Below, piece after piece: positions 21,140 to 30,807 of a stretch of DNA of 64,000 nt. Position 1 is the first letter of the stretch; the number at the start of each line of letters is the position of its first letter. The DNA lies in contig JAACJP010000028.1 of the NCBI GenBank assembly GCA_013368375.1, positions 554,121 to 618,120 of the forward strand, written 5' to 3'. Position numbers and translations under genes: made by a program. The notes below the pieces were generated by a model. It was not told where the DNA came from. It ran no database searches and worked only from the letters and a program-made list of their open reading frames with translations. The DNA comes from Tricholomella constricta. Taxonomy: Eukaryota; Basidiomycota; Agaricomycetes; Agaricales; Lyophyllaceae.

Positions 21140-23788
21140 TTAAGCCTTCTCGACTACATCCATCGCATGGTCATCAGAAGCGTTAGCCTCTGGTAGAAGG
21201 ACCAGTGGTGCGGATGAACTAGATGGAGCAGAGGGTGCTGGCGACGTAGTGGACTCGATAGTTGGGAGCGGAGGACCTTCCACCATAGGTGGTGGCGCAG
21301 GCGGGTCAGTGGTATCGTTAAACACCAGATCGCCGTCGTAGAGTACAGTAGCTTCGCGGTCACGTCCGGTGATGAATTTCATCGACGTGATGTCGTATCC
21401 TACAGGGTGTAGGCCGCGAGCGTGCGCAGTGTCCAGTCCTCGCTCTTTCTCGCAGTCGAGTAGTACGTGGAGTCTAGCGATATCATCGCGGGTCGGCTGT
21501 CGCCATCCATCCCATTGAGGAATGGCTGGGGGTATCCCATAACGACATAGCCGAACAAGTCGGTCGTCATCCACATTGTCGTATAGTGTACGATCAATTG
21601 TGGTTCCCGTATAATGCGCATCCAAGTAGTGGAGGCCGTAGGGATAGGCGTGATCAATCCAAGCGACGGGTAGTCGATTGGCTAAAAGCGTACGGATTAC
21701 GTCCGTTTCGGTTAAGTTGGCGGCATGCTCCTCAGGAAGAGCTAAGCGACCAAGGCTTGCCGTAGAAGGTAAGTGGTCGGGGATGCGATCCAATGGGTGA
21801 ATGGCATTCCACGAGTCCACCGCTTCTCGATAGAGGTTCGGTCGAGCAATGATCATGGCGTATAGGCGCATGAATGCGACACGAGATGCGGCTCGGGTAG
21901 GGCTTATGGCGCGACCAAGGGCGTACCCGACCACAGTGCGGAAGTGGATCGAGAAGTTGTAGTCGATCACTAGACCGCTGTATACGTTGTCTAGGCCTGG
22001 CCTTCCGTGGTGTACAATATATTGTCCCCACACGTTGAAGTCCAGGGCTTGCGATACCGATGGTATGGGTAAACCCGCACCTCGGGTTCGAGGGTTGCGC
22101 GCTGAAGTGGACAATACTCCAGCGGGCGGTGGTAACACAGGTCGTGTCCACGCAGCGTCATCGCGTATCGATGGTTTATGAGCCGGATCGAAGTATTCTC
22201 GTTGAAGGATAAACTTCATAGTCCGGTCTCTGTGGGGTTCGGCGTATCGTGAAGCGATACGATAGAAGTCCCAGAGTAGGTAGTGGGCTTCCACACAGTC
22301 GGTATCCATGTTGAAGTTATCGTCACGGAACTGAACCAGATTGCGGATGTCTCGAGGGGACATAGGGAACCCACGAGGTGCACACTTGTACAAAGGTGAG
22401 CTTGTCGCATTGAATGCGGTTTTGTGTTCACGTTCATATTCTAGAGCGCGACTAGCGCTCTGAGAGGCAAACACCGTATTACTGTACGGTGACCAGTACA
22501 GGCGTCGGTGAAGTAGTCCACCAAACGCGTTGTGGCGTTCGGGAGTACCATTGATGTGTAGTACGCCAATAGTATCTGGAATGCGTCCGACGAATGTCTC
22601 GAAGTTATACTTCAAGCGTTCGTTGGCTTCTCGGTCTGCAGCAAGGCGGTCGCGGCGGACTGAGGTGTTGTGCTTCATTCGTAAGCTACGCTCGTCGGCG
22701 GTTTCGCTTGCTGGTTCCTCCTTCAGCGTACCGATGGTAGACGGCTCTACAGTCTCTTGCATCGGTTCATCGGCAGGCGAGCTAGCGTCGACCAATCGTA
22801 CATCGTCGACGGGCATCTGCTCGGGCACCGCAAAGGCCTGACGTATCGTAAGTACAATACGTCCAGCATCAATGTGCGGAGGTACGCCAAGAGGAAAGGG
22901 TACCTCAATAGTGGGGATCACTAGAGGTACTTTGGCGGCGCTGGTGGGCGCAGATCCTATTTCTTGCGCTGGCGCCATGGACTGCACCGATGTGGGTGCG
23001 GTCTGAGGACCCTGCGTCCGACTACGCTTGTCGGTATAAGGCATCGCGTTCGGCGATGCGGGGCGCTTACGTAGCGCGCGTTGTAGCTCCTCGGTGATGT
23101 GGCGTTTAGCCATAGTTTGCTGGTCAACTTCTCGTTGAAGGCGGTCAATGGTGTCGAGTAGTTGTCCTATCACGACCCTTGCCATTCCATCATGGATAAA
23201 GTCGACTACAAAGTCGGGTGCTACTCCGACGGTCTCGAGGCGGTTGAATATACCGTCTGGGTTCGTTCCCATATTAGCATGTGGTGCGTTGCGTGGCGCA
23301 GCATGCGTACCTCGAGTATTTCCGTGAGAGTTCGAGGGATTTCCTTCCTTCTCTTCGACGGCTCGTTCACCCCCCTTTGGGCGGTGTGGTTTGTTACCAC
23401 CACGCTGTTGTGAGGGGCGTCCCATCTCGACGCTTCTGTTCTTAGCATCAGGCAGCTGTCCAGGCTCGAGTTGCCCTGCTCCATGTCCATCGACATCCAT
23501 TGGAGCGTGCAGGCGCTCAACGGCGGGTCCAGGAGCAGGCGTCTCGCCTGTGTTGGAAGGATTCTGTCCTTCGAACGGCTGATAGCTCGGTACCATTGTT
23601 GGCTGGTATGCTATCGATCCAAACGACAGTGGAGACTGTGCTTGGTTTTGCGGTTGTGTAGTTTGTTGCGCATGTTGTACGCGAGGTGAATTACTCGTAG
23701 CGCTGCGGTTATTGCGACCGCGGCGTCCACGCGTTCCTCCCCCTCTTGAGTTTCCTCGAAAACTCATTGATTCTTGTCCAGACGACAT
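21140..23788 (-). CDS. GypA2 ORF3, 882-aa protein of unknown function
   Basis: Intact third ORF downstream of pol, same strand, own ATG, 141 bases after the pol stop. Residues 1-35 are Arg/Gly-rich (RGGGTRGRRGRNNR), an RGG-like nucleic-acid-binding composition. Residues 36-180 are Gln/Pro-rich. About 185-260 is helical and probably coiled coil (DFIHDGMARVVIGQLLDTI; LQREVDQQTMAKRHITEEL). About 395-800 is a folded region shared with GypA1 ORF3 (PDTIGVLHINGTPERHN; RGFPMSPRDI; YIVHHGRPGLDNVYSG; IPQWDGW). The acidic, Ser/Pro-rich tail is disordered. No signal peptide, membrane helix or enzyme motif. Possible roles are RNA or capsid binding or chromatin association; none is proven. An envelope function is unlikely. 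Confidence 0.85.
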   Translation of the reverse strand: MSSGQESMSFRGNSRGGGTRGRRGRNNRSATSNSPRVQHAQQTTQPQNQAQSPLSFGSIAYQPTMVPSYQPFEGQNPSNTGETPAPGPAVERLHAPMDVDGHGAGQLEPGQLPDAKNRSVEMGRPSQQRGGNKPHRPKGGERAVEEKEGNPSNSHGNTRGTHAAPRNAPHANMGTNPDGIFNRLETVGVAPDFVVDFIHDGMARVVIGQLLDTIDRLQREVDQQTMAKRHITEELQRALRKRPASPNAMPYTDKRSRTQGPQTAPTSVQSMAPAQEIGSAPTSAAKVPLVIPTIEVPFPLGVPPHIDAGRIVLTIRQAFAVPEQMPVDDVRLVDASSPADEPMQETVEPSTIGTLKEEPASETADERSLRMKHNTSVRRDRLAADREANERLKYNFETFVGRIPDTIGVLHINGTPERHNAFGGLLHRRLYWSPYSNTVFASQSASRALEYEREHKTAFNATSSPLYKCAPRGFPMSPRDIRNLVQFRDDNFNMDTDCVEAHYLLWDFYRIASRYAEPHRDRTMKFILQREYFDPAHKPSIRDDAAWTRPVLPPPAGVLSTSARNPRTRGAGLPIPSVSQALDFNVWGQYIVHHGRPGLDNVYSGLVIDYNFSIHFRTVVGYALGRAISPTRAASRVAFMRLYAMIIARPNLYREAVDSWNAIHPLDRIPDHLPSTASLGRLALPEEHAANLTETDVIRTLLANRLPVAWIDHAYPYGLHYLDAHYTGTTIDRTLYDNVDDDRLVRLCRYGIPPAIPQWDGWRQPTRDDIARLHVLLDCEKERGLDTAHARGLHPVGYDITSMKFITGRDREATVLYDGDLVFNDTTDPPAPPPMVEGPPLPTIESTTSPAPSAPSSSSAPLVLLPEANASDDHAMDVVEKA

Positions 23789-23932
23789 TAGGTGCGATTT
23801 TTAGTGATAGTGGTAGTGCACAAGGGGGCAGAGAGAAAATTTTTCGCTCCCCCGATCGGAGCTCCACTCGATCGAAGTGATCGAGTCCAGCCACGCTGTG
23901 GCTGTGTGGCGCACATTGCATGCCACACCTCA
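23789..23932 (-). promoter_or_regulatory. Hairpin cluster between pol and ORF3 of GypA2
   Basis: Reading the minus strand after the pol TGA, four stem-loops follow in series: GTGTGGC/GCCACAC (7 bp), AGCCAC-AGC-GTGGCT (6 bp), ACTCGATC-ACTTC-GATCGAGT (8 bp), GCTCC/GGAGC (5 bp). Then comes an A/T-rich spacer and the ORF3 ATG. It could serve reinitiation, internal entry or a separate transcript; this is inference. Confidence 0.6.
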
Positions 23933-26900
23933 GCGCAGCTTTGCGAGCTGCGATATACGCTTCACCCCCTGGAGCTCGAGGTATCTATCGAGAGCTGCCA
24001 GGGATTCGCAGTGCTCACGCGGCTCCCACGTAGTGTCCCCCAGGGACCATCGAACTTGAAATTCAATGGCGCCCTCGGACCACCTATGTCCCAGAATCTC
24101 CTCGACGAACCACTCGTGGTCGTCTGGTGCACCAAAGTCGTAAGGCTCTGGGTGCGCTCGATTCGGGAACAGTGCGTCCTCCGTAGCGTAGTACGGTCTC
24201 AGCACGGAAACATGGAATTTCGCATGCAGGCGTCGCTGCTGAAGCGCGGAGGGCAGTTCCAACGTATAATTGGATGTCTCTGGCTCCGCCTTCAATACAC
24301 GATATGGCCCCACGAACTTGGGGCACAACTTGCGTGCTCTACCCTTTGGAAGATTTAAATTCTTCGTAGAAAGGTAAACTAAATCGCCAGTGCTAATCTT
24401 AGGATCATCACTCCGGCGTTTATTCGCATTCAGCGCTTGGAACACGCGGGCCTCGATAATAGCATCGTGGGCTTCCGCGAGATTCGAAAGGGCTTGTTCT
24501 GCGAACTGGCGAATACCCCGAGGAATCACATTATCACTGCGAATTTCCTTGATCATGGAGGGCATGTATCCGCTGTTGAGTTCGAATGGCGCGTATTTGG
24601 TTGTCTCCGATATACTCGCATTAAGTGCGAACTCGGTCATATCTACGCGATCGACCCAGTCTTTCTGGTCATGGCGCACCACAGTACGGAATATTTGTCC
24701 GATACTGCGGTTTGCACGCTCAGTCTGTCCATCTGTTTGAGGATGAAACGATGTGGACATGAGCAGTTTCGATCCAAGGATCTTGTGAAGTTCTCGCCAC
24801 CATTTGGAGGTGAACTTCGAGTCCCTATCGCTCACGATGGAACTAGGAAGACCATGCAGACGAACAATCTCGCGCATGTATATCCAGGACAATTCTGACG
24901 CGGTCATGCGCGTATGTACTGGAATTAAATGCACCATGCTCGTCATGCGGCACATAATAACCCACAGGTAATTATAGCCTTTTGATTCAGGGAACGGGCC
25001 TATAAAGTCCGTTCCAATGGAGTCCCATGGTTTAATGGGCACTGGTAGCGAATGTATTTTGCCAGCAGGTTTTTGATTCAAACCCTTGGCTCGCTGACAT
25101 GACTCACAAGTTAGACAGAACTTGCGAACTTCTGCGGTAATGGTGGGCCACCAGTACCAGCGTCGGAGGTATTCCGTGGTACGCTGGGCTCCAAAGTGTC
25201 CAACGGACGTATGTGCTTGTTCTATGAGTTGAGTGATCAATTTACGATCACGAGGAACACATAGAACTTCTACGCCGGCTGGATTCGTTGTCCAAATTAA
25301 CGCATCTCGGTGTGTAAAATGCGTGAATTCACCGGGCTTGTCCATTATTACCGTGAACAATTTATCGGTTTTGTAACCTTTCCGTACTACTTCCAAGAAT
25401 GAAGCATCGCCATTCCGTGGGTGTAGGTCTGGACGCAGCGCAGGTGCGGGCTGTTGAAACAATGCCTCGCCCAACGTTTGTTCGCGTTCTGAAGGAGCCC
25501 CATCCGGTTGTTGACCGGTCGAGGATTCAGACTGTACGGTAGGTTGCTGAAACTCTTCCAGGATGGCGGCTTCGATTTCTCGATCCTCACGCCGTTCCTG
25601 GAGGCGGCGACTACGCCTCACTTCCACGTCCTGCATGGCTCGAATTTCAATAACTCGTTCAGCCACTTCTTGCAGTCGTGAAGGTGGGAGATCCTCTCCG
25701 TCTGGATCTATTCGCGCATCAGCGCGTACATAGTCGTTGACGCTCTGCACCTCATTAGGTGCGTCTCCTTCAAAGTAGCGGGATAAGCAATCAGCTACTT
25801 TGTTCAGTTCTCCTTTTACATATGTAATGTCAAAGGTGAACCGAGACATATAATCGTTCCAGCGTCGTTGACGCGGTGACAGATTTACTTGAGTTTTGAA
25901 GAACTCTAGCGCTTTATGGTCTGTGATTACATGGATATTGTAACCAACCAATTTATCTTCCCATTTTAATAGGGCTTCTAGAATCGCAAGAGTTTCGAGC
26001 TCGTGTACAGCATAATTTTGCTGAGCGCTCGTGAACTTCTTCGACATGAACCCAGCGGGCCGACATGTCTGCCAAGTGGGTCCTTGGCCGTACATGGCTC
26101 CGACGCCGGTCTTCGAGGCATCGCATATAAGCCATATAGGGTCTTTATTCTTAACGTCTATAGGCTGTATGACTGGTGTCCTACAACATATTTGTTTTAT
26201 CATTTGAAAACACCGATCATGGATCGGTCTCCAATGAAACGGCAACCCGTTTTGCGTCATGGACATGAGGGGTCCCGTATACGCAGTAATATCAGGTAGG
26301 AAGTTACCCAAGTAATTTACTAGTCCGACGAACCGCTGAATATCATTATATGATCGTGGTGTTCGCCATTCGCGTATGCGGCTTAGTTTATCGACATCAG
26401 GGTGTATACCGCGATCGTCGATAATGTGTCCAAGGCAATCAACGCGTTCAGCGTATAATTCGCATTTCTTCCATTTCAGATACAAAGAAGCAGCTCTGAG
26501 TCTCTCGAATACTATTCGTAGGTGTTTCTCATGCTCTTCTATCGATTCTGAAAAGATAAAGATATCATCCAGGTAGACATGCATGAATCTACCAATCAAG
26601 TCTCGAAAGGTTGACGTCATGAGTCTCTGGAATGTGGCAGGTGCGTTGCAGTCACCTATCTGCATTATATTGCTGACATAGGTGCCGGCGATAGTCGCAA
26701 AGGCTGTTTTATGTACATCCTCTGGTCGTATACGCACTTGCTCATAGGCGTCGGTTAGATCAATTTTTGATCTAATCTTTGCCCGTGCCACATCTTCCCG
26801 AATAATTTCTTGATCGGGTAGTGGTGTCACGTCTTTCACGGTGTTATCGTTTCGTTGACGTGCGTCGAGTGCAGTTCGTAGCGAACCATCTTTCTTCGGT

Positions 26901-27796
26901 ATGCACAGTAGTGGGGCTGCTTGGCTGACGGACCGTGGCTCCCACCACTTAGCATCCACATAGCGGTTTATCTTCGCGTGGAATTCTTCTCTCAGCGAAT
27001 TTGGGCACCGCGGTAAGTGATAGTGATACCGTGCATTCTCATCAATTAAATGAATCTCATGGTTAACTTCCCTCCACGGTGGTAACGTGTTAGGAGTTCC
27101 GTTCACCATATCTTGAAACTCATCATGCCATTGCTGACGTAGGCGGGGATAATCTTCAGTAGTGAGTTTACTCTTGATTTTTGTATTCCCATCCTTTCGT
27201 CGCTTCCCTTCCGCGGTTGGTTTCTCATACCTATCGCGGAGGGCTTGTATCCGTTCTTCCGTCTCATCTGGTACTTCCAGTCGTACTTGCCGTGACTGTG
27301 GCGTACTTCCTGTAGTACTACCAGCTATTGTCCCGACGTATACTGACGGTTCGGATATCTCGTCTGGGCGCGCATTGCGATATACCTCGCCTTGAGGCGC
27401 TTGGACTCGCGTATATGCACGCATGGACGCAATTACCTCGTTCCATTCAAATGGCATTCGAGGATCGTACGCCCAATCGACATGCGGATGTGGTACAGGT
27501 CGATCCCAAAATGTTCGCTTGGGTTTCTCCTGCGTCACTTGTGGTGACACTTGTGGTTCCGGTAATTTTACCTTCTCCTCAGTGCTATCCAAATTATCGA
27601 TTTGCGAAGATTTGGGTTCTTTGTGCTGCATTTTGTGCGTTTTGGCTTTCTTTTCATACTCGGTTGACCCTTTCTCCCCCTGAAGAGTATCTATATACTC
27701 TTCCTCGCTCATCAGTAGACATGGCGCGTCCGATGGAAGACTATGCATTTTGTGCACCTCTTCCTCCGGAACGTCTTCTACTGTGACTCGTGGGAG
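23930..27796 (-). CDS. GypA2 pol: RT, RNase H, integrase, chromodomain
   Basis: Open frame of about 1,290 codons following the in-frame TGA at 27797-27799. The first internal Met is at 27757. Domains: N-terminal linker (to about residue 290), RT with LCIPKKDGSLRTALDARQRN and the catalytic YLDDIFIFS box, RNase H (LICDASKTGVGAMYG, VITDHKALEFF), zinc-binding integrase N-terminus (HTSVGHFG...CESCQRAK), integrase core (GTDFIGPFPES, VSDRDSKFTSKWW, PQTDGQTERAN with D-D-E), and a C-terminal chromodomain (FVEEILGHRWSEG, FQVRWSLGDTTWEPREH). It copies the element RNA and integrates the cDNA. No stop or shift inside. It probably depends on read-through of the upstream UGA for synthesis. Confidence 0.93.
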   Translation of the reverse strand, partial: LPRVTVEDVPEEEVHKMHSLPSDAPCLLMSEEEYIDTLQGEKGSTEYEKKAKTHKMQHKEPKSSQIDNLDSTEEKVKLPEPQVSPQVTQEKPKRTFWDRPVPHPHVDWAYDPRMPFEWNEVIASMRAYTRVQAPQGEVYRNARPDEISEPSVYVGTIAGSTTGSTPQSRQVRLEVPDETEERIQALRDRYEKPTAEGKRRKDGNTKIKSKLTTEDYPRLRQQWHDEFQDMVNGTPNTLPPWREVNHEIHLIDENARYHYHLPRCPNSLREEFHAKINRYVDAKWWEPRSVSQAAPLLCIPKKDGSLRTALDARQRNDNTVKDVTPLPDQEIIREDVARAKIRSKIDLTDAYEQVRIRPEDVHKTAFATIAGTYVSNIMQIGDCNAPATFQRLMTSTFRDLIGRFMHVYLDDIFIFSESIEEHEKHLRIVFERLRAASLYLKWKKCELYAERVDCLGHIIDDRGIHPDVDKLSRIREWRTPRSYNDIQRFVGLVNYLGNFLPDITAYTGPLMSMTQNGLPFHWRPIHDRCFQMIKQICCRTPVIQPIDVKNKDPIWLICDASKTGVGAMYGQGPTWQTCRPAGFMSKKFTSAQQNYAVHELETLAILEALLKWEDKLVGYNIHVITDHKALEFFKTQVNLSPRQRRWNDYMSRFTFDITYVKGELNKVADCLSRYFEGDAPNEVQSVNDYVRADARIDPDGEDLPPSRLQEVAERVIEIRAMQDVEVRRSRRLQERREDREIEAAILEEFQQPTVQSESSTGQQPDGAPSEREQTLGEALFQQPAPALRPDLHPRNGDASFLEVVRKGYKTDKLFTVIMDKPGEFTHFTHRDALIWTTNPAGVEVLCVPRDRKLITQLIEQAHTSVGHFGAQRTTEYLRRWYWWPTITAEVRKFCLTCESCQRAKGLNQKPAGKIHSLPVPIKPWDSIGTDFIGPFPESKGYNYLWVIMCRMTSMVHLIPVHTRMTASELSWIYMREIVRLHGLPSSIVSDRDSKFTSKWWRELHKILGSKLLMSTSFHPQTDGQTERANRSIGQIFRTVVRHDQKDWVDRVDMTEFALNASISETTKYAPFELNSGYMPSMIKEIRSDNVIPRGIRQFAEQALSNLAEAHDAIIEARVFQALNANKRRSDDPKISTGDLVYLSTKNLNLPKGRARKLCPKFVGPYRVLKAEPETSNYTLELPSALQQRRLHAKFHVSVLRPYYATEDALFPNRAHPEPYDFGAPDDHEWFVEEILGHRWSEGAIEFQVRWSLGDTTWEPREHCESLAALDRYLELQGVKRISQLAKLR

Positions 27797-27799
27797 TCA
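27795..27799 (-). promoter_or_regulatory. In-frame UGA-CUC at gag-pro/pol boundary
   Basis: The stop (minus strand TGA then CTC) separates protease from pol with no change of frame. GypA1 has TGA-CTC at the homologous codon (12896). A cytosine directly after UGA is a known leaky context. Read-through is inferred. Confidence 0.55.
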
Positions 27800-29572
27800 A
27801 TCCCGGGGTTTATCCGTGGTACGATAGCGGCACAGCCGTCCATCAGTATCCCGGAGGTCTACCTTCGTGGCTTCGGTTGATACACCGTTGACCACAACTG
27901 TATTCGTCGCGAAATCAAGTATAACTCCATGCTTTCGCATAAACGGTGTACCGATAATCATATCATATCGGTCAAAGTTTGCTATATCGACATACAGCAG
28001 TTCTTCAGATCCGTGTGTTTTAACTAACGCATCAGACCCAAAGTTCACTGTCGAGCGACTTCCAATCGTTCCCAATTGCAGCGTTATCGGTGCATCCAAC
28101 GGATACACGCGCAGTCCCGCTACCTGGGAGAATGCCGGGGTTACGCCCGTAGTTGTACTACCCGAGTCCCATAGCGTCCACGCGTCGTGTCCGCCTACAT
28201 TGACATATGTGGCCAAACACTCCTTGTCGTCGCGCTTATGCACTGGGCGAGCCTTAGCTACTTTCGATGCGCGAAGATGTACTTTGCGCATCTTTATCTG
28301 GCGAGTTTCATCCAACGGTAATTCCGTTATCGCCCTCAGGACTTCAGTCTCGCTGTCTCGGGAGTAGTAGTCATTATCATAGACTTCGACCTCAATGAGT
28401 TCATCGCTGTCGCTGTCTACCAACGACTCAGGTGGATTATCCGCTTCATTAGCAGAGGTATGTCCACTCTCGTCATCAGCCTCATGCTCCGGATCCATGT
28501 CCGAATCATCGTCCTCTTCATCAACTGCGGTCCGAGCTGCTCGTATCTGAGCACGCACGGGGTACGGTTTCTGTTTACATTCTCTCGAGTAATGACCTTT
28601 CTTTCCGCATTTGTAGCAGCTGACATCTGCCGCTGGTGACGGATTCGGTGTCGGAGATGAATGCAGTTGGGGGCGTTCCAACTGTCTATTGGGTGGCGCA
28701 CCCGAGTTCGGGTCGGGGCGTGCTTGCACTCCCACCTTTCCTCCTCGTCCACGCAGTGGCGTAGCCACCACTCTCGCGTGTAGTCCTCCTGCTAAGGCGG
28801 ACTTGCGAATGAAAGTGGTACCGATTCGCCCACCTCCGCGGGGCCTCGAAGATGTTACTTCGGGATTCCGGCGCGAACGATGGCGTGAGTTTCGAGCAAG
28901 GTAGTGCGCAGCTGTCTTAGAGGCAGACTCATACGCCTTCGCCTCGGAGACAAACTCATCGACTGTATTTATCTCAGGTGACAATCCACCTTCCTTAATT
29001 AGGGCGACAAGCATATCTTTGGGTATACCTTCCAGGAAGGTATCACGCACGGTGTATTCGTCTGGGAACACAGCCATATTTTGTGCGTGGTCCATGAGCT
29101 CGTCATAAAACCCTTGAACTCCGATGCTCTCATTATAAGTAGCATTGTAGAAGTCCTCTCGTGCATCCTGCATTGTTGACGGCTGTACAAAGCGATCATA
29201 CAATCCAAGAATGACGTCTTCAAACGTCCAATGGCGTTGACGACGGTTTACATGAACGACGTGGCGCTGGTACCATGTCTTAGCTTCTCCTCTGAGAAAC
29301 TCTGGTACAACGAGCACGCGTTCACGGTCGCGTTCGTCACCACCATACTGGCATGCGGCTAAATGAACGCACACGTCCGTTAGCCACCTTTCAAGGTCGC
29401 TAAACTTGGTTCCTCCAGCGTATGGAGTTATAGTTTTGGACGCGTCTGATCGCCTCAATTTACTACCCTCGGGAAGTTGCAGGCGTGTACCGAGTTGTTC
29501 TTCTAGCAGCGCTTTCAAGCGTACATGCATAGAATCTCGGTGTTGTTCCACAGCTTCAGCGACTCCGGGGTT
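27797..29572 (-). CDS. GypA2 gag C-terminal part and protease
   Basis: Same frame as the upstream gag piece, separated from it only by a TGA at 29573-29575. Contains the capsid-like domain (VVPEFLRGEAKTWYQRHVVHV; ILGLYDRFVQPSTMQDARED), an Arg/Gly-rich linker, a CCHC knuckle (CYKCGKKGHYSREC, about 28590-28630), an acidic stretch, and a retropepsin (TLWDSGSTTTG, then DMIIGTPFMRKHG). It ends at the UGA-CUC at 27797, which GypA1 shares. Gag forms the particle and binds RNA. The protease sits before the UGA, so it would be made along with Gag. Confidence 0.88.
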   Translation of the reverse strand, partial: NPGVAEAVEQHRDSMHVRLKALLEEQLGTRLQLPEGSKLRRSDASKTITPYAGGTKFSDLERWLTDVCVHLAACQYGGDERDRERVLVVPEFLRGEAKTWYQRHVVHVNRRQRHWTFEDVILGLYDRFVQPSTMQDAREDFYNATYNESIGVQGFYDELMDHAQNMAVFPDEYTVRDTFLEGIPKDMLVALIKEGGLSPEINTVDEFVSEAKAYESASKTAAHYLARNSRHRSRRNPEVTSSRPRGGGRIGTTFIRKSALAGGLHARVVATPLRGRGGKVGVQARPDPNSGAPPNRQLERPQLHSSPTPNPSPAADVSCYKCGKKGHYSRECKQKPYPVRAQIRAARTAVDEEDDDSDMDPEHEADDESGHTSANEADNPPESLVDSDSDELIEVEVYDNDYYSRDSETEVLRAITELPLDETRQIKMRKVHLRASKVAKARPVHKRDDKECLATYVNVGGHDAWTLWDSGSTTTGVTPAFSQVAGLRVYPLDAPITLQLGTIGSRSTVNFGSDALVKTHGSEELLYVDIANFDRYDMIIGTPFMRKHGVILDFATNTVVVNGVSTEATKVDLRDTDGRLCRYRTTDKPRD

Positions 29573-30420
29573 TCAGGAAGTCGACCGCACTTGCGGAGGC
29601 ATCGAGAACCCACGCCCAGGGGTTTCACTTGATCTACCTGGGTTTCGTGATATAGGGTTCACGACGCTCATTCCCCTACCGCGTCCACGAGCATTGATAG
29701 AATGCGTACGAACTACGGGAGTCTCATGAGGAGGTCGATCTCTAGCAAATATTTGCTGTTGATCACGTCCCTGCAGGTGCTCATCGTAGGGGGCACTCTG
29801 AACATTATTATCCTGTTCGTGAGGTTGTCCAATCGACTCGAAATAAATGCTCTTCATTTGGTCGACGGGCTGACGTCCGATAAAGATCACTCCCTGGTCA
29901 TCGTAAACCGAATGACCCTGTTGCTGCAAGTCTCGATCCCGCTCGCGCTGGAGGGCGACTCTGTCTGCCCACGAGTCTGCCATTGGGTATCGACGGGATG
30001 CATTCCCAGGGACTTGTATCACAGGCGGTGATGTCTCAGTCGTGAACCGTAGTGTTTGAGCAGGCGCAGGCCTTTCCTCAATCGGTTTGACGCCGTCGTG
30101 TGTTTCATCCACACGATCCTCGATTTTTACAGGCGTGGTGAGCACAGGGCCGATGCTGTCGGCTGCTTGTGTTGTTCCTACTGTTGCTTGCGGGGCTTTC
30201 GGTGTCGAAGACCTCGATGCTTCCAAGACAGTGGCCATAGAATAGTTATCTATTTCGAAGCGAATGCCTTCGATAACTAGCTTTACAAATTCGATACTGT
30301 TCGTATCAGGCTCCGTGTCCATGATCGCACAGTGTACGTAGGCGGAGCCTAGCGCGTTCTCATTCATCTGAGTACGTCGACTAGCGTCTGGGACCATCGA
30401 CTGGTATTCTGACCAGTAGA
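29573..30420 (-). CDS. GypA2 gag, middle part
   Basis: Continues the gag frame after the GypB1 insertion. One TSD copy (GTAGA) overlaps the junction, and the frame joins smoothly to the N-terminal piece at 39886-40405. The sequence is mostly disordered and shares the block SWADRVALQRERD and DDQGVIFIGRQPVDQM with GypA1 (NRVAYQRLRNTD; DDQGVVFEGHMPVDEM). It stops at TGA 29573-29575. The homologous position in GypA1 is not a stop, so this one is probably a CGA-to-TGA mutation and would truncate Gag before the capsid domain. Confidence 0.8.
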
Positions 30421-30778
30421 TGTCACGACCGTCCCTAATCGACCACCCCTAAACTCCCACCTTCTACGCTTTCCCACGCACGTCCGCGGTACATATATGA
30501 CACCACTTTCTTCTTTGACACTTTACCTCGATATTGCTTATTGTTACGACTAGTCTCTGTTCTCGGTTTCTTTTCCACTCTCAATCTATTCTGTTTCTTT
30601 CACTCGTATCTCTTGAGCTCCACACGTTCTCGTAAACGCTCTCGTGAACGCCTTCGTCGACGCTCACGACCTCCGGATATCCTATTCGAAGGCCGTCTTC
30701 CTCAACGAACGTCAGGCCTGTCCGCTTCGGTGGTTCCAGAACACTTCTGTAACCGGCGTGCTACACAGAGTCCTAACA
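30421..30778 (+). repeat. GypB1 5' LTR (358 bp)
   Basis: TGTCACGACCG to GTCCTAACA. TATA-like ACATATATGA at 30491-30500. ACCTCGATATT at 30525-30535, about 32 bases downstream, is the expected RNA start and is complementary to the primer site after the LTR. Confidence 0.95.
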
Positions 30779-30790
30779 TAATATCGAGGT
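30779..30790 (+). promoter_or_regulatory. GypB1 primer-binding site, complementary to its own LTR
   Basis: TAATATCGAGGT adjoins the LTR. Its last 11 bases are the reverse complement of ACCTCGATATT at 30525-30535. It does not start with the TGG expected for a tRNA 3' end. This is the arrangement of self-priming Tf1/sushi-type elements. Confidence 0.7.
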
Positions 30791-30807
30791 CCTCCCACCC
30801 ACCGGAC

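Noticed and set aside
29573..29575. In-frame TGA in GypA2 gag as a second read-through signal
   Set aside because: GypA1 has no stop at the matching position and the following base is A, not C. A CGA-to-TGA mutation is simpler.
30541..30807. Upstream extension of GypB1 gag through the LTR (open frame from 30541)
   Set aside because: The frame is not open at the same place in GypB2, and it would start inside the region expected to precede or overlap the RNA start. The internal ATG at 30808 is shared by both copies.
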